Assembly: GCA_021802305.1 (NCBI GenBank)
Contig: JAKAAD010000018.1
Span: 1 to 13,806 of the forward strand
Direction of reading: 5' to 3'
DNA length: 13,806 nt
Source of the DNA: a bacterium
GTDB lineage: Bacteria > Chlamydiota > Chlamydiia > Chlamydiales > Rhabdochlamydiaceae
The position numbers were made by a program, and so were the translations under genes. Positions 1-7,047 of this stretch are shown here, piece after piece. Below the pieces are notes generated by a model. The model was not told the origin of the DNA, did not search any database, and saw nothing but the letters and a program-made list of their open reading frames with translations. Positions within the stretch are counted from its first letter, which is position 1. The number at the start of each line of letters is the position of its first letter.

Positions 1-1
1 G

Positions 2-988
2 TTACAACATGGTTGGATTCACTTAACAAATTTTATTGCAAAATACATTGCACCTCATATTTTTTATGTGCGTGAAGAAAAAATTGAGGAAATGATTTTG
101 ATGTATTTAAAAAGTATTCAACCTGATCTCGTCGTTTCTTTGATCCCTTTCATCAATTATCCTGCGTCCGAAGCTGCACGTAAAATGCAAAAGCCTTACC
201 TGCTTATCACAACGGATAATGACCTTGCGAGTTGGGTATTAGGATTAGAAAAAATCAAGAACCCCCACTTTAAAGTGACCATCAGCGCAAATTTACCATC
301 AACGCGCGGGCTGCTCCTTCAAAAAAACATCCCGGAAGGAGCCATTGAAACAATTGGCCATCCCTTGCGAGCAGAATTTTTTCAAGGTAAAGATAAAGAG
401 CAGATCAAGCGAGAATTCGGCTTTACTTCCTCAAAACCCATCGTATTAATCATGATGGGGGGCATGGGAAATGGACAAGCAGCCCATTATGCAAAGGCAA
501 TAGGAGAGCATGATCTTTCCATTCATCTCATTGTAGTTGCTGGAAGAAACGAGAAGGTAAAACGCGCTGTGGAGGCAATCCCTCTTCATCCCTCGAATGA
601 ATTAACCGTTTTTACATTTACGGATCGCGTTGCTGATCTGATGGCAATCTCCGATGTACTCATTACAAAACCTGGTCCAGGAACTCTCAGTGAAGCATTA
701 TCGATGCATCTTCCCGTTTTTATTGATACGATGGGAAGCTCTCTTTTTTGGGAGCGCGTGAACATTGATCTTGTCAGGCAGTACAAAGTAGGATCCTGTA
801 TTGAAGACTACGACCATCTGTATCGAGAGCTTAGAGCATATTTGCACAATCCTCTATACAGGTTAGCTCTGCAGGAAAGATGGATGCTGCTCCCCCTAAA
901 TACGTTTCACCTTCGCATTAAAAGCTTGATCGATGAAATGGTAGAGGCAGGCAAGGGAAATGACCAGTACCGCGTTGCATTCAAATAG
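2..988 (+). CDS. Family-28 glycosyltransferase, MGDG synthase/MurG-like (5' partial)
   Basis: The reading frame is open to the left edge, so the true start lies outside; the GTG at 68 is only an internal valine codon. About 328 residues are visible. Seen: a linker ending ETIGHPLRAEFF, then a glycine-rich loop MMGGMGNGQAAH and the nucleotide-sugar-binding segment SDVLITKPGPGTLSEAL, followed by a short helical C-terminus. The KPGPGT..EAL signature and the preceding GG.GNG loop are typical of the C-terminal UDP-sugar domain of family GT28 (MurG, MGDG synthase, UgtP). The GHP and KPGPGT pattern fits diacylglycerol glycosyltransferases better than MurG, so a glycolipid-forming enzyme at the inner membrane is the best guess; the exact acceptor cannot be read. 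It ends with TAG and converges on the permease gene on the other strand. Family call is confident, substrate is not. Confidence 0.8.
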   Translation, partial: LQHGWIHLTNFIAKYIAPHIFYVREEKIEEMILMYLKSIQPDLVVSLIPFINYPASEAARKMQKPYLLITTDNDLASWVLGLEKIKNPHFKVTISANLPSTRGLLLQKNIPEGAIETIGHPLRAEFFQGKDKEQIKREFGFTSSKPIVLIMMGGMGNGQAAHYAKAIGEHDLSIHLIVVAGRNEKVKRAVEAIPLHPSNELTVFTFTDRVADLMAISDVLITKPGPGTLSEALSMHLPVFIDTMGSSLFWERVNIDLVRQYKVGSCIEDYDHLYRELRAYLHNPLYRLALQERWMLLPLNTFHLRIKSLIDEMVEAGKGNDQYRVAFK

Positions 989-1056
989 GCGAATACAAGG
1001 CACCTAAGCAGCAATCTTCATTGAAGGATATTTATATCTATGAAAAAAGTGTGCTC

Positions 1057-1080
1057 AAAACATAGCGCCGCAAGGCTATG
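1057..1080 (-). terminator. Weak intrinsic terminator of the permease gene
   Basis: On the minus strand, CATAGC (1080-1075) and GCTATG (1066-1061) pair around an 8-base loop and are followed at once by TTTT (1060-1057). The TAG stop of the permease lies inside the upstream arm. The stem is short (6 bp) and the U run is only four, so this would be a weak terminator. On the plus strand the hairpin is not followed by a T run, so it does not obviously serve the glycosyltransferase. Confidence 0.4.
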
Positions 1081-2274
1081 AAATCTCTTTCCACATAGTA
1101 AGAGCGAGCTCTAAGAAAGCAAAGAGAAGAAGTGCAAGAAGCAAAAGGCGCCCACCTCTGAGAAGAGGTTGTGTTTGTTTCAATTTTTTAATATACCTCC
1201 CGGACCAGACCATCAAAGGAGGAAAAATCCCAAAAAGAATGGCGATACTGAACCCCCCTGCAAAATTCAACGCAACGAGGAAAATATCTGGATTTGTCAT
1301 CCCAATGAATGTAGGTGGGATAAAGACAAGAAGCCAGAGTAAAAGGTGGGAAAACCCTTTTTTCCGCATTTTGAGGCCGTCGGATAAAAAGTCTATGTAA
1401 GCCAAGGAGATTGGAATATACGATGCCGTTAAAGTAAAGAAGGCAAAAGATTCTCCTATTCGTAAGATGGCTTGATTTGCTACGTGTTTGCTCAAAGGCT
1501 CGATAGCGGTCCAACCCTGCTTTGCTCCTTCAATGAGTCCTTGCGGACCCTCTGCAGGAACAATGCCCAAAATGAGAAGTTCCCAGACAATATAGACGAT
1601 GAGTGGAATCGACATGCCGTACCAGATGGCATGGCGCACTTTTCTTACATCGCGGTTCATGTAATTGTACAGCGTAGGGATGATCACTTGATAAGTAAAC
1701 GCGGTAAAGAGAACGGGAAAGGCACCCCAAATAGCACCCCACATTTGTCGTTGAAGTAGGGATACACGTACGTGATCGTAAGAAAAAAAAGGAAGAGAAG
1801 GTAGGAAAGGATGAGCCCAGAGATGAGAACAATGTTCATGCGATCTACAGATCGCGTCCCGAAATAAATCACTGGAGAAAAGATCAAGACATAGATGAGC
1901 ATGCTCGCTTTTAAGGGGATCACATGATGCGTGATGTCATTAAGTACAGCCCCTCCTCCCACAACATGAGCCGTGAGGACTGTGACAAATAGAAATAGAT
2001 AAGCAACCCAGCAGAGCGCCTTTCCTGGTAACCCGAGCAAGCGGTAGGTCATCGTAATGTAATTGGATCCAGGAGGAATCCAAGCACAGGCTTCGAGAAT
2101 GAGAAACCCCGTACAAATCATAAACGTCCATGTGATGAAATACACAATGATAGCAGGAATGAATCCTCCCCCGCCAGTTGCGATCGGAAGCGCAAGCGTT
2201 GCTACGCCAATCGTCGTACTCGCAATGAGAAGCGTTCCTCCAAAAACGTGTCCTAAAGAATGAAATAAATGCAT
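1076..2274 (-). pseudogene. tyrP: Aromatic amino acid permease (TyrP/HAAAP type), frameshifted
   Basis: Two overlapping minus-strand frames together make one HAAAP-family transporter of about 399 residues, the family's usual length. The N-terminal half (ATG at 2274; AGGA 10 bases upstream) carries the signature GGTLLIASTTIGVATLALP and several membrane segments. It then runs out of register after the segment LSYLLFLFFL. The C-terminal half is in another frame and holds WGAIWGAFPVLFTAFTYQ, then IIPTLYNYMNRDVRKVR and further membrane segments to LTMWKEIS. A -1 shift at the eight-base run at 1783-1790 (T run on the coding strand) joins them as LFLFFSYDHVRVSLLQRQMWGAIWGAF without loss, broken here by the run: FSYDHVRVSLLQRQ bridges the two. 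Both halves otherwise look intact. The product would import tyrosine/tryptophan across the inner membrane. It may be a recent pseudogene, a slippage-rescued gene, or a sequencing error. Confidence 0.75.
1783..1790. repeat. Homopolymer run at the permease frameshift
   Basis: Eight consecutive A on the plus strand, eight T in the coding sense of the permease. With nine bases instead of eight the two permease frames would be continuous. Runs of this length are prone to replication or polymerase slippage and to base-calling error. Confidence 0.8.
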
Positions 2275-2299
2275 GCGTATCCTATTCTACATACTGAAT

Positions 2300-2845
2300 A
2301 TGATTCAAAGAATAGATATATTTTGTGAATCTCTTTTTTTACCTGATGTGAAAAAGATTAAAATGCCCATGTATGTGGATGATCGGGGATTTTTTCGAGA
2401 AACATTCCGCAAAGATGCATATGAAGCCTGCGGAATTCATGGCCATTTTGTGCAAGATAACCACTCTTTTTCGCGAAAAAATGTGCTGCGTGGGATGCAC
2501 TTCCAAAGATCTCCCGGTCAGGCGAAGCTCGTCACGATCTTTCATGGAACCATTTTTGACGTCGTCGTCGACATTCGAAAGAAGAGCCCCACGTTCATGC
2601 AATGGGAGGGGGTCGTCCTCGATGCGGCACAAGGCGATCAGCTCTTTATTCCAGAAGGATTTGCTCATGGGTTTTGTGTATTGAGCGAAGGGGCACATGT
2701 CTCCTATAAAGTAAGCACTCCCTATAATCCCCAAGAAGAACGAGGATTTCGTTGGGATGACCCTTCTATCAACATTAGATGGCCCATCAAAGAGCCCATC
2801 CTTTCAGAGCGCGACCTCGCAAACCCACTTTTTACATCATTATGA
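2300..2845 (+). CDS. rmlC: dTDP-4-dehydrorhamnose 3,5-epimerase
   Basis: Third step of dTDP-L-rhamnose synthesis: epimerises dTDP-4-keto-6-deoxyglucose at C3 and C5 in the cytoplasm. Numbered from the ATG at 2300 (181 residues, usual family length): DDRGFFRETF (27-36), the active-site LRGMHFQ with His67, the cupin core FDVVVDIRKKSPT (86-98), LFIPEGFAHGF (115-125), the tyrosine-containing YKVSTPYNP (136-144) and FRWDDPSINIRWP. All are hallmarks of RmlC. An earlier in-frame ATG at 2273 would add nine residues (MRILFYILN) and overlap the start of the divergent permease gene; neither ATG has a clear ribosome binding site, and I prefer 2300 because it fits the family N-terminus and leaves some room between the divergent genes. 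First gene of a cassette; its stop overlaps the start of rmlD. Confidence 0.9.
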   Translation: MIQRIDIFCESLFLPDVKKIKMPMYVDDRGFFRETFRKDAYEACGIHGHFVQDNHSFSRKNVLRGMHFQRSPGQAKLVTIFHGTIFDVVVDIRKKSPTFMQWEGVVLDAAQGDQLFIPEGFAHGFCVLSEGAHVSYKVSTPYNPQEERGFRWDDPSINIRWPIKEPILSERDLANPLFTSL

Positions 2846-3690
2846 GAGTGTGGATATTAGGCGGACAAGGTTTGTTGGGAAAAAGCGTTCTTCGGATGTA
2901 CGAAGCAAGAGGATGCACAGTGCTAGCCACGGGAAAAAAGGATGGGGATATTTGCAATCCATCGATCTTGGAAACTCATGCAAAGAGATTTGAACCCACG
3001 CATATCGTGAATTGTGCTGCATTTACAGATGTCGATGCAGCAGAAAATCACGAAGCACTTGCTTACGAGATCAATGCGAAGGGTGCGCGAAATGTTGCAA
3101 ATATCGCAAAAGAGCAGGGCGCAAAATGCATGTATATCTCCACGGATTACGTTTTTGATGGAGCGCAGCCAGGGTCTTATGATGAAAAGGCTCCTTGTTT
3201 TCCATGCAATGTCTATGGCAAGAGCAAGCGGGAAGGAGAGCAAGCGGTGATGGAAGCATACCCTTCCTCATGCATCTTGCGCATCTCTTGGCTTTTTGGG
3301 CATCAAGGAAGAACTTTTTTTTCTTCTCTTCCTCGCTTGATGAAAGAGCGTAAAGAGATTCGCGTAGCTAAAGAGCAGCAAGGGCGGCTTACGTATGTAG
3401 AAGATGCTGCAGAAGCGATATTTTCCCTTCAGGAACAAAGCGGAATTTGGCACTTTGCAAATCGCGGGACCGTTACGAGATTTGAAGTTGCAACATACGT
3501 CCGAGAAAAACTTTTAAAAGATGGATGTTCTCTTGCTTGTCAGGAAATCATCCCTGTGGAAGCCTCTCTCTTTATGCAACAAGCAGCCCGACCCACTTTT
3601 TCCATACTAAATACAGAGAAATACACGAAAGAAATAGGACATTCCCCAAGAGATTGGCAAAAGGCGATCGATGATTTTCTCAAAGAATAA
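2842..3690 (+). CDS. rmlD: dTDP-4-dehydrorhamnose reductase
   Basis: Last step of dTDP-L-rhamnose synthesis: NAD(P)H-dependent reduction of dTDP-4-keto-rhamnose. Extended SDR (Rossmann) protein of 282 residues. Seen: nucleotide-binding ILGGQGLLG (5-13), NCAAFTDVDAAE (57-68) with the family's FTDVD, STDYVFDG (100-107), catalytic YGKSK with Tyr125 and Lys129, then RISWLFG and the late ARPTFSILN. The start is the ATG at 2842, which overlaps the rmlC stop as ATGA and puts the Rossmann motif near residue 5; the frame continues upstream but that stretch lies inside rmlC. No separate ribosome binding site is visible, consistent with translational coupling. It overlaps rmlB by 20 bases. Confidence 0.93.
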   Translation: MRVWILGGQGLLGKSVLRMYEARGCTVLATGKKDGDICNPSILETHAKRFEPTHIVNCAAFTDVDAAENHEALAYEINAKGARNVANIAKEQGAKCMYISTDYVFDGAQPGSYDEKAPCFPCNVYGKSKREGEQAVMEAYPSSCILRISWLFGHQGRTFFSSLPRLMKERKEIRVAKEQQGRLTYVEDAAEAIFSLQEQSGIWHFANRGTVTRFEVATYVREKLLKDGCSLACQEIIPVEASLFMQQAARPTFSILNTEKYTKEIGHSPRDWQKAIDDFLKE

Positions 3691-4672
3691 ATCCATTCGC
3701 GTCCTAGTCACCGGAGGGTCCGGCTTCATTGGTTCTTCCTTTATTCGATTTGGCCTTGCTCATATTTCTTGGTGTCAGCGCATCGTGAACCTCGATCTGC
3801 TTACCTATGCCGCGAATCCGGAAAATCTTCGCTCTATTGAGTGCGATGAGCGCTATCGATTTGTACAAGGAGATATTTGCGATGAAGCACTCGTGGAATC
3901 GATTTGCTGCGAAGAAAAGATTGATGCAATCGTGCACTTTGCTGCGGAAAGTCACGTAGATCGAAGCATAGTTGATCCTACAGCGTTCTACCAAACAAAC
4001 GTGGGAGGAACACTTGCTCTGTTGGAAGTCGTGCGCAAAAGAAAAGGAATCCATTTTCATCACATTTCTACGGATGAGGTCTATGGAAGCCTTGATTTCA
4101 AAGAAGAGCCGTTTTCTGAGAAGTCGCCCTATCGACCCAATTCTCCCTATGCAGCATCGAAAGCCGCTGCAGATCACTTTGTGCGTGCTTACGGGAAAAC
4201 CTATGAAATTTCATGTACGCTTTCTCATTGCAGTAATAATTATGGTCCCTACCAACACGTGGAAAAATTCATCCCCCGCGTCATTACAAGCTGTATACAA
4301 AGAAAGCAGATTCCCATTTATGGCACGGGACACAATGTGCGCGATTGGATTTTCGTCGATGATCATGCAGCTGCTGTGTGGACGATTTTAGAGAGAGGCT
4401 GCCCAGGAGAGATCTACGATATTGGAGGGGGATGCGAGATGGGAAATGTGGCACTCGCTCACGCTATCATCGAGCAAATTGCAAAAAGTCGAGAAGAAGA
4501 CCCAAAAACTCTGTATGCTCTTTTAGAGCATATTGACGATCGACCCGGTCACGATCTTCGCTATGCGCTTTCTAGCGAAAAAATCAGATGTGAGCTCCAG
4601 TGGAAACCGCAATATGATTTTGTAAATGGTCTCAAAAAAACCGTGAAGTGGTATCTTGGACACCAAATATGA
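3671..4672 (+). CDS. rmlB: dTDP-glucose 4,6-dehydratase
   Basis: Second step of dTDP-L-rhamnose synthesis: NAD+-dependent conversion of dTDP-glucose to dTDP-4-keto-6-deoxyglucose. 333 residues, close to the family norm. Seen: VLVTGGSGFIGS (11-22), NLDLLTYA (40-47), HFAAESHVDRSI (89-100), catalytic STDEVYG with Thr134-Asp135-Glu136, YAASKAAADHF with Tyr160 and Lys164, SNNYGPYQ..EKFIP, the substrate loop GTGHNVRDWIFVDDH, and DRPGHDLRYA. These set it apart from UDP-glucose epimerase and from RmlD. The start at 3671 is supported by AAAGG six bases upstream and by the family N-terminus, although it lies inside the end of rmlD. Its stop overlaps the kdsB start as ATGA. Confidence 0.94.
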   Translation: MIFSKNKSIRVLVTGGSGFIGSSFIRFGLAHISWCQRIVNLDLLTYAANPENLRSIECDERYRFVQGDICDEALVESICCEEKIDAIVHFAAESHVDRSIVDPTAFYQTNVGGTLALLEVVRKRKGIHFHHISTDEVYGSLDFKEEPFSEKSPYRPNSPYAASKAAADHFVRAYGKTYEISCTLSHCSNNYGPYQHVEKFIPRVITSCIQRKQIPIYGTGHNVRDWIFVDDHAAAVWTILERGCPGEIYDIGGGCEMGNVALAHAIIEQIAKSREEDPKTLYALLEHIDDRPGHDLRYALSSEKIRCELQWKPQYDFVNGLKKTVKWYLGHQI

Positions 4673-5409
4673 CACGCATTGCTTGCATCATCCCTGCTCG
4701 ATTAGCTTCTACTCGGTTTCCCCGAAAAATGCTCTCAGAACTTTGGGGCAAACCTCTTATATTGCGTGTATGGGAAGCAGCGAAAGCAGTTCCTGATTTT
4801 CATACTGTTGCCGTTGCGACAGATAGCGAAGAGATTGCACGTTGCATAGAAAAAGAGGGAGGAGTAGCGCTTCTCACGGACCCAAGCTGTTCCTCAGGCA
4901 CAGCTCGACTCGTAGAAATCATGAGAAAAGGAACTATCCATGCAGATATTTGGGTAAATTGGCAGGGAGATGAACCATTGATTCATGCAGGGATGATAAA
5001 AGAACTTTTGCAAAGTGCGAACGCATTGAAAAGTGACATCTGGACCCTAAGACGAGAAATTGTGAATCCCTTGGATCTAACAAATCCTCACATTACCAAA
5101 GTGGTATGCGATGCGGCGGAATTTGCCCTCTATTTTTCTAGAAGTCCCATTCCTCATAGTAGACACGACCCGCCTAGTACATCCTACAAGCACGTTGGGT
5201 TGTATGCCTTTACAAATCGTGCATTGGAGCGCATTGTGGATCTTCCCCCATGCGCTCTCGAGAAAGTAGAACAACTCGAACAACTTCGTTGGCTTTTCCA
5301 TGGGTTGAAGATAAAAGTACATCGTACTGAGCATGAAGTGTTCGGGATTGATTTGCCGGAGCATTTGGCAAAAGCCAATGCCATGTATCAAAACTCTGTA
5401 AGGCCTTGA
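4669..5409 (+). CDS. kdsB: CMP-Kdo synthetase (3-deoxy-manno-octulosonate cytidylyltransferase)
   Basis: Activates Kdo with CTP to CMP-Kdo for lipopolysaccharide inner core; cytoplasmic. 246 residues, the usual size. Seen: ACIIPARLASTRFPRKML (5-22) for CTP binding, VAVATDSEEI, WVNWQGDEPLI (96-106; the family has N-x-QGDEP), YFSRSPIPHSR, HVGLYAFTNRALERI, LEKVEQLEQLRWL, and GIDLPEHL near the end. The ATG at 4669 overlaps the rmlB stop; an ATG at 4648 in the same frame lies inside rmlB and would only add seven residues before the conserved start. One oddity: the usual SGT(D/E)R segment reads SGTAR (77-81), losing the acidic residue. Other sugar-CMP synthetases are possible but the C-terminal LEQLRWL and GID.PE.L favour Kdo. 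Confidence 0.9.
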   Translation: MTRIACIIPARLASTRFPRKMLSELWGKPLILRVWEAAKAVPDFHTVAVATDSEEIARCIEKEGGVALLTDPSCSSGTARLVEIMRKGTIHADIWVNWQGDEPLIHAGMIKELLQSANALKSDIWTLRREIVNPLDLTNPHITKVVCDAAEFALYFSRSPIPHSRHDPPSTSYKHVGLYAFTNRALERIVDLPPCALEKVEQLEQLRWLFHGLKIKVHRTEHEVFGIDLPEHLAKANAMYQNSVRP

Positions 5410-5457
5410 CCCAGCTTTTTTGTTATTCTAAAGAAAAAATCAGGAGGACATACAATC

Positions 5458-5520
5458 ATGCAACAAAGGCAGAGTAACCGTTTACTATACACGAATGAAT
5501 TCAAAAATCCCAATTTTTGA
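5458..5520 (+). CDS. Possible 20-residue leader peptide
   Basis: A perfect AGGAGG at 5443-5448 stands ten bases before an ATG that opens a 20-codon frame, MQQRQSNRLL..., ending in TGA at 5518-5520. The last eight codons lie inside the large hairpin at 5492-5529. There is no similarity I recognise and no run of a regulatory codon (no Cys codons, which might have been expected for an Fe-S attenuator). It could be a translated leader that melts the hairpin, the remnant of a lost gene, or chance. The ribosome binding site is the strongest in the window, which is why it is listed. Confidence 0.35.
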   Translation: MQQRQSNRLLYTNEFKNPNF

Positions 5521-5529
5521 ATTCATTTG
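5492..5529. repeat. Long perfect inverted repeat (hairpin) upstream of sufB
   Basis: AATGAATTCAAAAAT at 5494-5508 and its exact reverse complement at 5513-5527 enclose the 4-base loop CCCA. One G-U wobble (5493/5528) and one C-G pair (5492/5529) extend the stem to 17 pairs. The stem is AT-rich and is not followed by a T run on either side, so it does not look like an ordinary intrinsic terminator, although it may end the kdsB transcript or act as an mRNA stabiliser, operator or attenuator. It overlaps the end of the 20-codon ORF. Confidence 0.75.
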
Positions 5530-5545
5530 AGAATAGTCTCTAGTC

Positions 5546-5574
5546 TTGGGAAAAATGGCCCTATCCCTTATGCT
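5546..5574 (+). promoter_or_regulatory. Candidate sigma-70-type promoter of the suf operon
   Basis: TTGGGA (5546-5551) and TATGCT (5569-5574) are separated by 17 bases, each matching four of six consensus positions. Transcription would begin near 5581, leaving about 30 bases of leader before sufB and lying downstream of the large hairpin. Placement is sensible, but matches of this quality occur by chance. Confidence 0.35.
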
Positions 5575-5611
5575 CTATCATCGATAACCCCGTCTAAAGG
5601 CGGATCGGTTT

Positions 5612-7045
5612 ATGAGTACACAACAATTTTTAGAAAAAGAATATAAATATGGTTTCGCCACCACCATCGAAACCGAACATTTTCCTCCAGGGCTCACCGA
5701 AGAGACCGTCCGAGCTCTTTCCGCGAAGAAGGAAGAACCTCCTTTTCTTCTCGAGTTTCGCCTAAAAGCGTTTCGCGGTTGGCTCTCTATGGAACCCCCA
5801 AAGTGGGCAAATTTGCACATTCCTCCGTTGGATTATCAAAGGATTTCCTACTATTCAGCTCCTAAAAAGAAACAGTCTATACAAAAGCTAGAAGAGCTCG
5901 ACCCGGAACTTTTGAAGACCTTTGACCGTTTGGGGATCCCTCTCAGCGAACAAAAACGCCTTGGCAATGTAGCAATGGACGTCGTTTTTGATTCTGTCTC
6001 ACTGGGGACGACTGTTCAAAAAAAATTAAATGATGCGGGAGTGGTCCTTTGTTCCATTTCAGAAGCAATTGTGCGATTTCCGGAGCTCATAGAAGAATAT
6101 TTAGGATCCGTGGTGCCCAGTGGGGATAATTATTTTGCTGCGCTGAACTCAGCTGTTTTTTCCGATGGCTCTTTTGTGTACATACCTCAGGGGGTGCGAT
6201 GCCCTGTAGAACTTTCAACCTATTTTCGCATGAATGATCGACAAAGCGGGCAATTTGAGCGCACGCTCATCATTGCAGAAGAGGGTGCCTATGGTAGCTA
6301 TCTCGAAGGTTGTTCTGCTCCTGCTTACGATGAAAATCAACTTCACGCAGCCATTGTAGAAATTATTGCGAAAGAACGTGCAGAAGTGCGCTATGCAACT
6401 GTGCAAAATTGGTACGCAGGCGACCCCCAGACTGGAAAAGGAGGGATCTACAATTTTGTGACAAAGCGAGGTCGCTGCGCAGGAAAGAAATCCAAGATTA
6501 CATGGACACAGGTAGAAGCTGGCGCCGCGATTACGTGGAAGTATCCCAGTTGTATCTTGCAAGGAGATGATTCTGTAGGAGAATTTTATTCGATTGCGCT
6601 CACGAATGGAGAAATGCAAGCGGATACAGGAACAAAAATGCTTCACATTGGAAAGAACACGCGCTCGACGATTATCTCCAAAGGCATTTCTGCGGATCGA
6701 TCTAGCAATACCTATCGCGGTCTTGTGAAAATAGGATCTCGCGCAGAAAATGCACGCAACTTTACACAATGCGACTCCATGCTTGTGGGTAGTCAATGTT
6801 CTGCGCATACGTTTCCCTACATTGAGGTGCATAATGCATCGAGCGAGGTAGAACATGAAGCATCAACATCAAAAATCAATGAGGAGCAACTTTTTTACTT
6901 ACAAACGCGAGGCATTTCTCGCGAGGATGGGATTCAGATGATCTTGCATGGATTTTGCAAAGAGATCATTCACACATTGCCATTGGAGTTTGCAATGGAA
7001 GCGCAAAAACTCCTTGCGATGAAATTGGAGAATTCGGTGGGGTAA
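5612..7045 (+). CDS. sufB: Fe-S cluster assembly scaffold protein SufB
   Basis: Scaffold subunit of the cytoplasmic SufBC2D complex on which Fe-S clusters are built. 477 residues, near the family's usual 465-495. Seen: near the N-terminus LTEETVRALSAKKEEP and LEFRLKAFRGWLSMEPPKWA, YYSAPKK, the beta-helix core with FVYIPQGVRCPVELSTYFRMN, WTQVEAGAAITWKYPS, TQCDSMLVGSQC with Cys387, and the C-terminal block EHEASTSKINEEQLFYLQTRG and ending LEFAMEAQKLLAMKLENSVG. By counting back from the conserved C-terminus, Cys387 corresponds to the essential E. coli SufB Cys405 (inference from memory of the family). The ATG at 5612 gives the family-like start and has AAGGCGG upstream. First gene of sufBCDS; two bases separate it from sufC. 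Confidence 0.96.
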   Translation: MSTQQFLEKEYKYGFATTIETEHFPPGLTEETVRALSAKKEEPPFLLEFRLKAFRGWLSMEPPKWANLHIPPLDYQRISYYSAPKKKQSIQKLEELDPELLKTFDRLGIPLSEQKRLGNVAMDVVFDSVSLGTTVQKKLNDAGVVLCSISEAIVRFPELIEEYLGSVVPSGDNYFAALNSAVFSDGSFVYIPQGVRCPVELSTYFRMNDRQSGQFERTLIIAEEGAYGSYLEGCSAPAYDENQLHAAIVEIIAKERAEVRYATVQNWYAGDPQTGKGGIYNFVTKRGRCAGKKSKITWTQVEAGAAITWKYPSCILQGDDSVGEFYSIALTNGEMQADTGTKMLHIGKNTRSTIISKGISADRSSNTYRGLVKIGSRAENARNFTQCDSMLVGSQCSAHTFPYIEVHNASSEVEHEASTSKINEEQLFYLQTRGISREDGIQMILHGFCKEIIHTLPLEFAMEAQKLLAMKLENSVG

Positions 7046-7047
7046 AT

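Noticed and set aside
1017..1044. Inverted repeat TTCAT..GATAT-TT-ATATC..ATGAA between the glycosyltransferase and the permease, a possible terminator
   Set aside because: AT-only weak stem with a bulged loop, followed by an A run on the plus strand and not by a T run; not a convincing terminator.
2275..2299. Divergent promoters in the short space between the permease and rmlC
   Set aside because: No pair of hexamers with proper spacing was found in either direction; the permease-side TTGAAT and TAGAAT are only 13 bases apart.
2339..2734. A 131-codon minus-strand frame opposite rmlC
   Set aside because: Complete overlap with a strongly conserved gene and a translation with no domain-like features.
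5406..5434. Promoter TTGACC - 17 bases - TAAAGA ahead of the 20-codon ORF
   Set aside because: The -35 is good but the -10 matches only three of six positions, and the -35 overlaps the kdsB stop; not strong enough to list.
6215..6856. A 213-codon minus-strand open frame opposite sufB
   Set aside because: It lies wholly within sufB, whose translation is strongly conserved; its own translation is Cys/His/Arg-rich noise with no motif or ribosome binding site.
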